Shown: piece by piece, positions 9,058 to 18,894 of the stretch | Layout: the number at the start of each line of letters is the position of its first letter | Position numbering within the stretch: the first letter of the stretch is position 1 | Assembly (NCBI GenBank): GCA_049315325.1 | Contig: JBMOKJ010000001.1 | Span: forward strand, 620,001 to 684,000 | DNA length: 64,000 bases | Direction of reading: 5' to 3' | Origin: CAXXIC01 sp049315325 | GTDB taxonomy: Bacteria > Bacteroidota > Bacteroidia > Bacteroidales > UBA7332 | Program-made: the position numbers and the translations under genes | The notes under the pieces: generated by a model | Seen by the model: the letters and a program-made list of their open reading frames with translations, nothing else | Told to the model about the DNA's origin: nothing | The model's database searches: none

Positions 9058-10926
9058 ATGAAAAAAATTAATAAGATAATATTTGGACTTTTGTTATTGA
9101 GTTCTATTGTCTCCTGCACCGATGAATTGAAGTTTGGGAATGACTTTCTTAATAAGCTTCCCGGCCAAGATATCACCATTGATACTGTATTTTCAAAATC
9201 AGAATTTGCTCAAAAGTTTCTGTGGAACGCTTATTCTTCTTTGTGGTTTGGGCTTAATACGGATTGGAGTAATCGCGGAGTAAAAATGGGCATGGGTTTG
9301 CAGGAATCGATGACTGATAATTTTCAAAGCTATCTGAATTGGGATAACGTCAATGCGATCTATTATAATGGGAAATACAATTCTACCTTAGAGAGTAATA
9401 CCTCGGCGTATAATTTCATAACAGAAGGAAGTTGGGATGGTATTCGAAATGGGTGGATTTTTATCGAGAATGTAGATCGGGTTCCAGATATGGATGCTGC
9501 TCTAAAAGCTCGCTTGAAAGGTGAAGCCAGAATGATAATTGCTTGCCATTATGCTGATATGTATAGGCATTTTGGAGGACTCCCTCTTGTAACTAAAGCA
9601 TTCACCGCAAATGATAACATGGTTTTACCACGTGCAACAGCAAAAGAAACTCTTGATTTTATAACAAGTCTATGCGATTCGGCACAGAAAGTTTTACCAT
9701 GGACTTTACCCAAAGATGATTTGGCTAAATGGGACGGACGTTTTACCGGTGGAGCTGCTCTTGGCCTAAAAATTAGAATGTTGTTATTTGGTGCAAGTCC
9801 ATTGTTTAATTCTGATAAACCTTATTATACTTCCAAAAGTTATGAGTCGGTTGATAAAAAACAGGTTTGGTTTGGTGGCTATGATGCCAATATGTGGAAT
9901 AATGTTGTTTCGGCTTGTCAACAATTCTTTCAGTTGAATGCAGCTGATCCAAATGGAGGATATAGTTTGGTTGTAGGGGATCCTCAGAAATCGTACCAAC
10001 AGGCTTATTTTACTCGGGGGAACAGCGAAATTTTAATATCAACACGCGTTCGAGCAACAGTATCTTATGAATGGGATGCAAACTGCTATTACTTGCAGTC
10101 ATTGGGTCATTACGGTGCTGCGTCACCCACCTTGAATTATGGCGATTTGTTTCCAATGGCCGATGGTACTCCTTTTGATAATTCAATTTGGAATGATTCA
10201 CTAGGTATTTACAAAGTGAATGCTCCTGGAGATACAACATTTATTGATCCTTTTGCTAACAGAGATCCACGTATGTACGAAACATGCCTTGTTAATAATT
10301 CGAGTTACAAAGGCCGTAAAGCTGAATTGTGGATGGGTGGACGTGAGCGAGGATCCGCCCCAGAATCTGGTTCTGCACCAACGGGGATGGGCGTTTATAA
10401 ATTTATAATGGACTTGACAAATGCAACAGCACTTGGTGCACCTTCACAATGGCCCTACTTACGACTAGCTGAGATTTACTTAAGTTATGCTGAAGCTTTG
10501 AATCAAGTAAACAAAACTGAAGAGGCATTTACATGGGTAGATCAAGTCCGTGCTAGAGTAGGCTTGAAGGGTTTGAAAGATGCATATCCAAGTATGGTAT
10601 GGTCACAAAGTGCATTTTTAGAGCAAGTTTTGAGAGAAAGGTCTTGTGAATTTGGCATGGAAGAAGTGAGATGGAACGATTTAGTGCGATGGAAAAGAGA
10701 GGGTGATTTCAGAAAAAGATTATATGGAGTTAGAATTAATAGGGTTTATAGAAATGGTGCTCTAGTGCCAAATAGATACACATACACTAAATTCACTCTA
10801 TTTAAACGAGCATGGCAAGATAGTGATGATGGTACCAATAATTTTGATCCAAAATGGTATTTGGCTGCTTTTCCTATCGCTGAAATCTATAAAGGATATG
10901 GATTAACACAAAATCCGGGTTGGTAA
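9058..10926 (+). CDS. SusD-like surface glycan-binding lipoprotein 1
   Basis: SusD/RagB family, 622 residues. The lipobox SIVSC puts the acylated Cys at residue 20. The sequence carries typical SusD tetratricopeptide-type segments (YPDM-less variant; RLKGEARMIIACHYADMYRHF at about 155-175) and the C-terminal family hallmark ERSCEFGMEEVRWNDLVRW, ending in a TQNPGW motif as many SusD proteins do. It caps the SusC barrel and binds the glycan at the cell surface. It lies 17 bp after SusC1 and 35 bp before SusC2, so the four genes are almost certainly one transcript. Confidence 0.94.
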   Translation: MKKINKIIFGLLLLSSIVSCTDELKFGNDFLNKLPGQDITIDTVFSKSEFAQKFLWNAYSSLWFGLNTDWSNRGVKMGMGLQESMTDNFQSYLNWDNVNAIYYNGKYNSTLESNTSAYNFITEGSWDGIRNGWIFIENVDRVPDMDAALKARLKGEARMIIACHYADMYRHFGGLPLVTKAFTANDNMVLPRATAKETLDFITSLCDSAQKVLPWTLPKDDLAKWDGRFTGGAALGLKIRMLLFGASPLFNSDKPYYTSKSYESVDKKQVWFGGYDANMWNNVVSACQQFFQLNAADPNGGYSLVVGDPQKSYQQAYFTRGNSEILISTRVRATVSYEWDANCYYLQSLGHYGAASPTLNYGDLFPMADGTPFDNSIWNDSLGIYKVNAPGDTTFIDPFANRDPRMYETCLVNNSSYKGRKAELWMGGRERGSAPESGSAPTGMGVYKFIMDLTNATALGAPSQWPYLRLAEIYLSYAEALNQVNKTEEAFTWVDQVRARVGLKGLKDAYPSMVWSQSAFLEQVLRERSCEFGMEEVRWNDLVRWKREGDFRKRLYGVRINRVYRNGALVPNRYTYTKFTLFKRAWQDSDDGTNNFDPKWYLAAFPIAEIYKGYGLTQNPGW

Positions 10927-10961
10927 GAAACCTCATTATTAACAAAATAAATATACATAAT

Positions 10962-13952
10962 ATGAATATTAGATATTGTCTGTTTTTACTTGTTTTTGGG
11001 TTGGTTTTTTGTTTTCACAACGGAGTGATTGCCCAAAATATAAGCGGTAAAGTGTTAGATATGAATGGAAAACCCATTTATGGGGCTACTATTTCAAGCA
11101 AGTATAATTCTTCGATAAAAGCCTTAACCGATGAAAAAGGGGGGTTTGAAATTCTTCTCCCCATAGGTGCTAAATTGGAAGTAGTTACTCCAGATAAAGC
11201 AAAGCGAACAGTCGTTGCGAAACAGTTTAACGAAATTAAAATGGATCGCTTATTCACGGTTGTTGAAGAGGGAAATACCATTGAGCAGTCGAAGTTTGAA
11301 ACAACTGCTGCTACTTCGACTATTAATTCAGATGAAATTATGAAGAGTTCATCAATTAATGCTATGAACACCATATATGGCAGAGGGTTAGGTTTAACAT
11401 CTTTGCAAAACGATGGATTTGAATACGATAATAACACGTCATTTAATATTAGAGGTTTAGGTAGTCTTCAGGGTAATAGCCCAATGATATTAGTGGACGG
11501 ATTTGAAAGACCACTGAGTTCATTGGTAAAAGAAGAAATTGAATCAATTACTGTTTTGAAAGATGCGGCATCATTGTCGTTGTATGGATTTAGAGGTTCC
11601 AATGGAGTGGTGCTTGTGACAACCAAAAAAGGGATTATTGGTAAAACACAGATTGAATTTTCGTATGATCATTCACTTATCCAAGCGTTGCGAAAACCAG
11701 AATTTGTGAATGCTTACACTTATGCAACCGCTGTAAATGAGGCACGAGTAAACGATGGAATTGCGACTCCACTCTATAATTCCAATGAGTTAGCGGCCTT
11801 TCAGTCGGGGATATTGCCTGATTATTATGCAAATGTAAATTGGGTGGACCAAGTGTTGAAAAATAATACGTCTTCTAATGCATACAACATAAGTGTACGT
11901 GGTGGTACGACCAAGGTCCGTTATTTTACAGTAATGAATTTAGCAAGTAATGAAGGTTTGATGAAGCCAACCAATAACATTTCAGCTTATTCATCTCAGT
12001 TCAAGTTTTCAAGATTGAATATACGCACCAATTTAGATGTGCAATTATCCCCAACCACAAACATGAGTGTGAAATTGTTGGGTGCGCTTACCGAATCTAA
12101 TAGGCCAGGTAATGTTATAGGAACTATTATGACAAGCATGTATAATACACCATCAGCAGCTTTCCCTGTGAAAACTTCAACAGGTGAATGGGGAGGAAGT
12201 GATACGTGGACAAAAAATCCTGTAGCCATGATATCCGCACAGGGATATGGAAAAACTGATTCGCGTACTCTCTTTGCAGACTGGACTATCAGTCAAGACC
12301 TTTCGAGTTTTGTGGATGGACTATCCGCTGAATTGAGAGTAGGATATGATAATTATGCTGATTATTGGGAATCTATCTCGCAAACTTATCGTTACACTAA
12401 AAATACGACGCAGTTCACTGCAACGGGCGACACGATTAGTAATCGGACAACTTCTGTTGGCTCAAACTCAGTTCCAACCTATTCAAGTTCATTAGGTAGT
12501 CAGTGGAGACATTTTAATGCGTTTGGTAAAATTGACTATAAGCGAAATTGGAAGAATGCTAGCTTAAGTTCCAGTTTGATATTTTTTCATGATCAATATG
12601 TTGGAAATGGTCAATTTAGCACAACAAATAGACAAAGGATAAATGGGTATACTCACATAGGGCTTTTCGATAAGTACTTTGTCGATTTATCGTTAACCGG
12701 AAATGGATCAAATAAATTGGAACCTGGTCATAATATAGGTGTTTTTCCTGCCATTGGTTCAGCGTGGGTTTTGTCTAGAGAAGATTTTTTGAAAGACGTA
12801 AAAGCAATTGATTTTCTGAAACTGAGATTGTCTTATGGTGTAGTTGGAAATGATTATACAAGTTCTGCCGACCTATACAAGCAAACTTATGGTAGCGGAA
12901 GCACATATTACTTTACTGACAACTACACCGCTGTAACCGGAATGACCGAATCGCGCCTTGCAACATCAGGATTGACCTACGAAAAATCACATAAAACCAA
13001 TATCGGCTTAGATGGTCGTTTCTGGAATGCGGTCGATTTGACAGCAGAGGCTTTTTATGAAAAACGAACTGATATTCTGGTTAGCACTGCAGGCTCAATG
13101 TCTGGTGTAATTGGTGCAACTTCTTCCATGTCAAACGACGGTATAGTTGAAAATAAAGGAATTGAGTTAGGTTTAAATATTAACCAATCGATAGGCGATT
13201 TGAAATACAATATCGGAGGTCAATTTACTTATGCAAAAAGTAAAGTGGTTAATCAAGATGAAGGATTTGTACAATATGATTACCTGAAACAGACCGGGAA
13301 ACCAGTCGGTCAGATAATGGGTTATGAATCAATAGGATTCTTTAAAGATCAAGCCGATATCAATGCAAGTCCTGCACAATTGTTCTCAACTGTAGTTCCT
13401 GGAGATATCAAGTTTAAAGACCAAAACTTGGACAACAAAATCAACGAATTGGATAAAGTTGCCTTGGGTTACAACAACATTTGTCCAGAGATTTATTTTT
13501 CAGCTAACGTAAATCTCGAATATAGAGGCTTTGGTATTGATGCCAACTTTCAAGGAGTAGCTCATTACAGTGCAATATTGAATACAGCTAGTATGTTTTG
13601 GCCATTGCGCAACAACACCAATCTTTCAACTTACTACTACGATAATCGTTGGACACCCGATAATCAGAACTCATTATTTCCAAGATTATCAACACTACAA
13701 AACGATAATAACTACACTACCAATTCGGTGTGGGTAAAAGATTGCTCTTATATCAAATTACGTACTTGTGAATTGTATTACAAACTCAATGAAAAGTTAT
13801 TGGCTAAATCATTTCTTTCAAAAGCTAAAATTTACGTGAGGGGGATGAACTTATTCTCCATCGATAATTTGAAAGTGGTTGATCCTGAGTCTTATGGAAT
13901 TGCTTATCCTATGACGGCGTCGTTCGATTTGGGTGTTAATATTGGCTTCTAA
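10962..13952 (+). CDS. SusC-like TonB-dependent transporter 2
   Basis: A second SusC, 996 residues from the ATG at 10962. The frame is open 42 bases further upstream (TTG at 10920, overlapping the SusD1 stop), but only the internal ATG puts a signal peptide (MNIRYCLFLLVFGLVF, cleavage after GVIAQ) at the N-terminus. The plug motif is RGLGSLQGNSPMILVDG, followed by KDAASLSLYGFRGSNGVVLVTTKKG. The N-terminal regulatory-like domain is present (GKVLDMNGKPIYGATIS) but shorter and less conserved than in SusC1. The barrel runs to NIGF. It is clearly a paralogue, not a copy, of SusC1. A tandem SusCD pair may import a different fragment of the same glycan; that is inference. Confidence 0.93.
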   Translation: MNIRYCLFLLVFGLVFCFHNGVIAQNISGKVLDMNGKPIYGATISSKYNSSIKALTDEKGGFEILLPIGAKLEVVTPDKAKRTVVAKQFNEIKMDRLFTVVEEGNTIEQSKFETTAATSTINSDEIMKSSSINAMNTIYGRGLGLTSLQNDGFEYDNNTSFNIRGLGSLQGNSPMILVDGFERPLSSLVKEEIESITVLKDAASLSLYGFRGSNGVVLVTTKKGIIGKTQIEFSYDHSLIQALRKPEFVNAYTYATAVNEARVNDGIATPLYNSNELAAFQSGILPDYYANVNWVDQVLKNNTSSNAYNISVRGGTTKVRYFTVMNLASNEGLMKPTNNISAYSSQFKFSRLNIRTNLDVQLSPTTNMSVKLLGALTESNRPGNVIGTIMTSMYNTPSAAFPVKTSTGEWGGSDTWTKNPVAMISAQGYGKTDSRTLFADWTISQDLSSFVDGLSAELRVGYDNYADYWESISQTYRYTKNTTQFTATGDTISNRTTSVGSNSVPTYSSSLGSQWRHFNAFGKIDYKRNWKNASLSSSLIFFHDQYVGNGQFSTTNRQRINGYTHIGLFDKYFVDLSLTGNGSNKLEPGHNIGVFPAIGSAWVLSREDFLKDVKAIDFLKLRLSYGVVGNDYTSSADLYKQTYGSGSTYYFTDNYTAVTGMTESRLATSGLTYEKSHKTNIGLDGRFWNAVDLTAEAFYEKRTDILVSTAGSMSGVIGATSSMSNDGIVENKGIELGLNINQSIGDLKYNIGGQFTYAKSKVVNQDEGFVQYDYLKQTGKPVGQIMGYESIGFFKDQADINASPAQLFSTVVPGDIKFKDQNLDNKINELDKVALGYNNICPEIYFSANVNLEYRGFGIDANFQGVAHYSAILNTASMFWPLRNNTNLSTYYYDNRWTPDNQNSLFPRLSTLQNDNNYTTNSVWVKDCSYIKLRTCELYYKLNEKLLAKSFLSKAKIYVRGMNLFSIDNLKVVDPESYGIAYPMTASFDLGVNIGF

Positions 13953-13966
13953 TAAACTGAAAAAAT

Positions 13967-15658
13967 ATGAAAACAAAAATATTATTCCTTTCGTGCTTAA
14001 CATTGATGATTTTTTCATGTAGCGATTTCCTTTCCTACGATGAATCATCGTCTTACACCGAAGATCAGGTTTTTACCGTGTATGCTAGATCAACTCAAAT
14101 GGCTACAAACGTATATGCCTATATGAGGTCTGATTTTGGAATTGTAGGAAACTCGATGCGTGCTGCAGGTTGCGACGAAGCTGAGTATGTTTGGCCATCA
14201 TCAAGTGTTCATACATACTACAACGGTACATGGAGTTCGATTAATACAGTAGATGATCTTTGGGCTCACTATTATAAAGCAATTCGGGCTGCGAATCTCT
14301 TTTTAGAAAAAGGAGCAGGACAAACTTTTGAAGAGAATAAATTTCAATCTGACTATAGTAAAGCCATGCTGAAATACAAAAATTTGCAGTATGAAGTACG
14401 ATTTTTGCGTGCATATTTTTATTTTGAACTTGTCAAAAGATATGGTGGAGTTCCATTGGTAACAAAAGTGTTAACCGAAGACGAAGCAAATGCTGTTACG
14501 AGAGATTCTTACGATAATGTTTCCCAATTTATTGTGAATGAATGCGATACTGCTGCAAAATATTTACCTAAATCCTACGATGTCAGTTACGATTTAGAAA
14601 CTGGACGTGCAACTCGTATGGCTGCCTTAGCACTTAAAGCCCGTGTTTTGCTTTATGGAGCTAGTAAACTCCATAACAATCCGGTTGTGACACAAAAATG
14701 GGTGGATGCAGCTAAAGCAGCCAAAGCACTGATTGACTCAGCATCAGTTTATAAAATTAGCACATTGGTGGGTTACGACAAGATTCCAAACAACATTGCC
14801 TTACCGGAATTAATTTATGCTCGTAGAGAAGCAAACTCCGGCACATTCGAAAGCTTGAATTATCCAACCGGATTTGTAGGTGGAAACACAGGCACATGCC
14901 CAACTCAGAATTTGGTTGATGCCTATGAGGTGAAAAAGTCAGGAAACATTCTGGATGGTACTACTTTTGACTGGAGCAATGCTACTTTAACAGCAAATCC
15001 ATACGCCAATAGAGACCCACGATTGGCTTTCACTGTGGTGCTAAATAACACTACATGGGCTGACAATCAAAAGGTAGAGGCTTGGGAAGGTGGTAACAGC
15101 GGACTGCCAAAATCGGGAGCTACCAAAACAGGGTATTATCTGAAGAAATATGTAGATAAGACGATCAGTTTCCAACCTTCTGGAACTACCGCAACCCGTC
15201 ATGTGTGGGTAGTTTTTCGATATGCAGAAGTTTTGTTGAACTATGCAGAAGCTATGAACGAAGCGTTTCCAACTCCAAACTATAAAGATGCTACTTACAC
15301 CCTTTCAGCAGTTGAAGCGATTAATATAGTTCGTAAAAGAACAGGGGTTAGCTTAATAGCAATACCTGCGACAATTAATACTGACGATTTCAGAGCAAAA
15401 GTTCGCAACGAACGAATGGTAGAGTTAGCTTTTGAAGATCACCGTTTTTGGGATATTCGTCGTTGGATGATTGGGCCACAAACCGTAGCAATTAAACGCA
15501 CTAAAATTGAGGCTGTTGATGCTACTAAAGGATTGTTTAAGTATACTACCTATACAACTACTGATAGAGTTTGGGATGATAAAATGTATTACTATCCTAT
15601 TGCATTATCCGAAATTTACAAAAATGCGAACTTGAAGCAAAACCCTGGCTGGGAATAA
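13967..15658 (+). CDS. SusD-like surface glycan-binding lipoprotein 2
   Basis: 563 residues, starting 14 bp after SusC2. The lipobox IFSC places the lipidated Cys at residue 18. SusD features include YEVRFLRAYFYFELVKRYGG (about 145-163), the NIVRKRTGV segment and the C-terminal ERMVELAFEDHRFWDIRRW, with a terminal KQNPGWE. It is the partner of SusC2. A strong terminator follows at 15695-15738, so the dual SusCD operon appears to stop here and the enzymes downstream form other units or rely on read-through. Confidence 0.94.
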   Translation: MKTKILFLSCLTLMIFSCSDFLSYDESSSYTEDQVFTVYARSTQMATNVYAYMRSDFGIVGNSMRAAGCDEAEYVWPSSSVHTYYNGTWSSINTVDDLWAHYYKAIRAANLFLEKGAGQTFEENKFQSDYSKAMLKYKNLQYEVRFLRAYFYFELVKRYGGVPLVTKVLTEDEANAVTRDSYDNVSQFIVNECDTAAKYLPKSYDVSYDLETGRATRMAALALKARVLLYGASKLHNNPVVTQKWVDAAKAAKALIDSASVYKISTLVGYDKIPNNIALPELIYARREANSGTFESLNYPTGFVGGNTGTCPTQNLVDAYEVKKSGNILDGTTFDWSNATLTANPYANRDPRLAFTVVLNNTTWADNQKVEAWEGGNSGLPKSGATKTGYYLKKYVDKTISFQPSGTTATRHVWVVFRYAEVLLNYAEAMNEAFPTPNYKDATYTLSAVEAINIVRKRTGVSLIAIPATINTDDFRAKVRNERMVELAFEDHRFWDIRRWMIGPQTVAIKRTKIEAVDATKGLFKYTTYTTTDRVWDDKMYYYPIALSEIYKNANLKQNPGWE

Positions 15659-15694
15659 ATATGCCATAGTAATAAGAATAGTGTTTATGATTGT

Positions 15695-15738
15695 AAACCA
15701 AAGATTATAAGTTAATTATAGTCTTTGGTTTATTTAAT
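15695..15738 (+). terminator. Terminator after SusD2
   Basis: A 16-bp stem (15695-15710 with 15716-15731, one G-U wobble) built from AAACCAAAGATTATAA and its complement, followed by an AT-rich tail (ATTTAATTT). The rest of the 271-bp gap to the GH43-like gene shows no gene. Confidence 0.7.
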
Positions 15739-15929
15739 TTACCAATACTACATCAGAGCATTTTTATAAAAAATAAATGGTCGATTTTAAGAATCGTATA
15801 ACATACAAAATATCAAACCTACAGCCTAATAAACTCAACATAAATGAGTTCATCATTCGTAAATTCGATTACAAATCCAGCTTTTACTTTACGAAAAAGT
15901 AAGTTATCTACAATAAAAATTGAAAAATT

Positions 15930-17063
15930 ATGGGCATTCTGAAATTTTTAAAGGTATCATCGTTGATAGTCCTTTTTCTTCTAATCGGATTAAATTCTTT
16001 TGCAGATGGTTTGAAACCATTTAGACCAGGTGAACCTTGGCTCGATACGGATGGCAAATACATCAATGCACACGGTGGAGGTATTCTGTTTCAAAATGGG
16101 ACTTACTATTGGTATGGTGAAAGTAAAGATGAAAAAGTTGCTTTTGCTTTGGAAGGAGTATCGTGTTATTCGTCAAAAGATTTGTATAGCTGGAAAAACG
16201 AAGGAATCGCCTTTAGTGTTGTGAAAAACGACACTACCTCCGATGTGACTTTGGGTTGTACTTTGGAGCGACCTAAAGTAATTTACAATGCCAAAACAAA
16301 AAAATATGTCATGTGGTTTCATTTGGAATTCCGAAATCAAGGGTATAAAAAAGCTCGAATTGCCTTAGCTACTTCCGACTCGCCTACAGGACCTTTTGTT
16401 TTTAAAAGATCTTATCGACCCAATGCTGGTAAATGGCCATTAAACTTTAAGACAAATAAAAAATTTGAAGATTTTGCTGAAGCCGTTAACTCCAAGAGTA
16501 TTGATAGAAAGACTCTTGTGCAAGAGGGATATTATTTCTTGCGAGATTTTGATGGTGGCCAAATGTCGCGTGATATGACTATTTACGTTGATGATGATGG
16601 TAAAGCGTATCATATTTGTGCTTCAGAAGAGAATCAAACCCTACAGATTGCTGAATTGTCAGACGATTATCAATCTCATACCGGTAAATTTATTCGTGTA
16701 GCAGTTGGCAACGCTAATGAAGCACCAACTATTTTCAAACGAAAAAACAAGTATTATATGATCACATCTGGATGTACAGGTTGGGCGCCGAATGCAGGTC
16801 GATTATTGGTAGCAGATTCTATGTTGGGCGAATGGAAAACGCTTCCAAATCCATTTATAGGTAAAGATTCTGAGAAATCATTCTTCTCGCAAGGCACATA
16901 CATACTTCCGATACAGGGTAAGAAAGATGTGTTCATTTTTATGGCTGATCGATGGAATCCCCAAAACCTCAAGTTTAGTTCTTATATTTGGCTACCTATT
17001 CGTTTTGAAAACGATCTACCAGTTCTTAAGTGGTTTGATAGCTGGGATTTGAGCGAATTTTAA
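15930..17063 (+). CDS. GH43-like five-bladed beta-propeller glycosidase
   Basis: 377 residues with an N-terminal hydrophobic signal (about 1-25, ending NSFAD). The opening block INAHGGGILFQNGTYYWYGE is typical of GH43 branches related to exo-beta-1,3-galactanase, in which the usual N-terminal general-base Asp is replaced by a His-Gly-Gly-Gly turn. Other blade motifs are LERPKVIYN, SRDMTIYVDDDGKAYHI and NEAPTIFKRKNKYYMITSG; the Glu of NEAP is the likely acid. It probably acts on galactan or arabinogalactan-type side chains in the periplasm or at the surface. The exact subfamily and substrate cannot be fixed by eye. There is no T9SS domain, unlike the next gene. Confidence 0.8.
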   Translation: MGILKFLKVSSLIVLFLLIGLNSFADGLKPFRPGEPWLDTDGKYINAHGGGILFQNGTYYWYGESKDEKVAFALEGVSCYSSKDLYSWKNEGIAFSVVKNDTTSDVTLGCTLERPKVIYNAKTKKYVMWFHLEFRNQGYKKARIALATSDSPTGPFVFKRSYRPNAGKWPLNFKTNKKFEDFAEAVNSKSIDRKTLVQEGYYFLRDFDGGQMSRDMTIYVDDDGKAYHICASEENQTLQIAELSDDYQSHTGKFIRVAVGNANEAPTIFKRKNKYYMITSGCTGWAPNAGRLLVADSMLGEWKTLPNPFIGKDSEKSFFSQGTYILPIQGKKDVFIFMADRWNPQNLKFSSYIWLPIRFENDLPVLKWFDSWDLSEF

Positions 17064-17126
17064 TGCATTAGTAATAATATTTCATTTTTTGGACTATTTT
17101 TCGACTTAAATGGATAATGATTCAAC

Positions 17127-17155
17127 TTTATTTCATTAGTTGTTCTGTATTTTTG
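17127..17155 (+). promoter_or_regulatory. Candidate promoter for the 17247 gene
   Basis: TATTTTTG at 17148-17155 matches TAnnTTTG. A weak -33-like TTTA at 17127-17130 is 17 bp upstream. The start codon is 92 bases further on. Confidence 0.4.
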
Positions 17156-17246
17156 TAAACCAAATATCAATAATTGTTTTCCATTATTCCAATGAAAAAG
17201 AAAAATTGAAATTCTTAAAATAATCATAAACTTAAAAACAATAATC

Positions 17247-18734
17247 ATGAAACGAAAATTACACATTGCGCTTATTGCTAGTTTTGCTCTGTTCTTTGTA
17301 CAGGCACTAATGGCTCAGTTAACCCCTAAAGATTTAGGTACACCACTTTACGATGGACAAGGTAAACCAAATGCAACTACATTCCTCGCCGCGCCTACTT
17401 ACAATGACAGTGTCATTTTCACTCAGCTACCCGAAGGAATGAATATCTTGACCAAAGGTTCACTCTATACACCTGTATCATGGGTTTCAAGTTCACTCAA
17501 CGGCTTTGCAGTAAATGGAGCTTATACCGTTGAATCTAAATTGTCAATCACAAAATCGATGAAAAATGGCTTTAATTTAGAAATGCAAGGTATGCCAGGA
17601 AAACGATTTCATATCAATATTGATACTGCTGCCATCTACAATATGACTTATTATCCTTCTGCCGCAAAAGAAGTGTTGGTGAATAATTTGGATAATCGTA
17701 GTATGCATACCTATCGGGTTTCTGTTGATGCAACAGATAAAGCTCATATTTATCGTGATGGAGTAGCTGTTGCTACTGCCGATGTGGATGGCCTTTTCAG
17801 TGCTACTCCAGTTACAACCGATATCGAAGATGTGTTAGTTGATCAATTTTTCGAAGATTTGTTCACTCAATATGGCCCCAGCAAACCGTTCGTAACGGGC
17901 GTAGCAACGTATCCCCAAGAAGCGGCATTTACAGCTGATTTGAGTGGGAATAGGGGTATTTCAATGAGTACTTGGGCGCATATGGGACTTGATACCACTA
18001 AGGCAAATGTGAAGGTAGGTCAATCAAGTATTTGGTATCAGAACGGTACTACTGGTATGCTAACAATCAAACTACCAGTTACTACAGGAAAGTATAAATT
18101 AAGTTATTGGACAAAGTCGCAAACAAAATACATGCAGCTTAAGGGAAGTATTGCGATGGATGGAACTGGTGGTGCCATATTACTACCAGTGACTATGATG
18201 GTCGGTGACAATCAAAATTACAATCAAAGATCTTTTCTTTTCGATGTGCCACTGGATGGAGATGTCAAAATTGTCTTCCACAATGGTTGGGATAATAAAC
18301 AAAACCCTGGTTGGGCAAGTGTTTGGTTTGACGATTTAAAGTTGGTTAAAGTTGATGTATTGCCTTATGTTCGCTTTGGAAAAGACAGCGAGGCTGGAGT
18401 AACTGATATGACCATTGGTTCTTTCACTTACGATATGACTGGCGCTTATGCTCCCGACCCAACAGGAATTAGCGAAAGTAAAATGCAGACTTCAAACTTA
18501 TCTGCAACTCAAGTCGGAAAAGGAATGTTGAATGTTCGTTATACATTGTCAAATAACACACCAGCCAAAATTCAAATACTAGATTTGAATGGTCGCATTT
18601 TGACAAGTCAACCTGTTGCGGCATCTATGGGTGGAAACTCTATATCACTTCCAGTTTCAGCTATGAAAGGTGTATATTTGCTTCGTTTGATAGCCAACGA
18701 AAAAACCGCTACCGTTAAAGTTGTTTTGAAATAG
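17247..18734 (+). CDS. T9SS-exported protein with lectin/CBM-like modules, no catalytic domain seen
   Basis: 495 residues. A signal peptide (ends ALMAQ, about 24) is followed by a beta-rich LamG-like stretch (about 65-185) and a CBM4-like jelly-roll stretch (about 190-375, with YKLSYWTKSQ and WFDDLKLVKV typical of such modules). A short linker contains YVRFGKDSEAG. A type A T9SS sorting domain ends the protein (about 420-495; QILDLNGRIL, then GVYLLRLIANEKTATVKVVLK split over the last strand). No glycosidase motif is visible. The same two modules and linker recur in the 21940 product. It is probably a surface glycan-binding protein delivered by T9SS; function is inferred from architecture and context only. 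Confidence 0.7.
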   Translation: MKRKLHIALIASFALFFVQALMAQLTPKDLGTPLYDGQGKPNATTFLAAPTYNDSVIFTQLPEGMNILTKGSLYTPVSWVSSSLNGFAVNGAYTVESKLSITKSMKNGFNLEMQGMPGKRFHINIDTAAIYNMTYYPSAAKEVLVNNLDNRSMHTYRVSVDATDKAHIYRDGVAVATADVDGLFSATPVTTDIEDVLVDQFFEDLFTQYGPSKPFVTGVATYPQEAAFTADLSGNRGISMSTWAHMGLDTTKANVKVGQSSIWYQNGTTGMLTIKLPVTTGKYKLSYWTKSQTKYMQLKGSIAMDGTGGAILLPVTMMVGDNQNYNQRSFLFDVPLDGDVKIVFHNGWDNKQNPGWASVWFDDLKLVKVDVLPYVRFGKDSEAGVTDMTIGSFTYDMTGAYAPDPTGISESKMQTSNLSATQVGKGMLNVRYTLSNNTPAKIQILDLNGRILTSQPVAASMGGNSISLPVSAMKGVYLLRLIANEKTATVKVVLK

Positions 18735-18745
18735 AATATTTCTTT

Positions 18746-18777
18746 ATCCCTCTCCTTTAGTTAGGAGAGGGATAATT
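18746..18777 (+). terminator. Terminator after the 17247 gene
   Basis: A perfect 11-bp stem ATCCCTCTCCT (18746-18756) with 18763-18773, loop of six, tail AATTTTG. Its core resembles the GC-rich intergenic repeat units found later in the window. Confidence 0.7.
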
Positions 18778-18894
18778 TTGATAAATAGAAATCATTCAAT
18801 TTCGAACAATATGCTTCTCAATAGCATGATTGACAAAGCGAAAGCCATTTATTTGTAGTCAATTTCTTTAAGAATTTAATAGAATTACAAAATA

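Noticed and set aside
17247..18734. Glycosidase
   Set aside because: No catalytic acid motifs or barrel/propeller pattern; the visible modules are binding-type.
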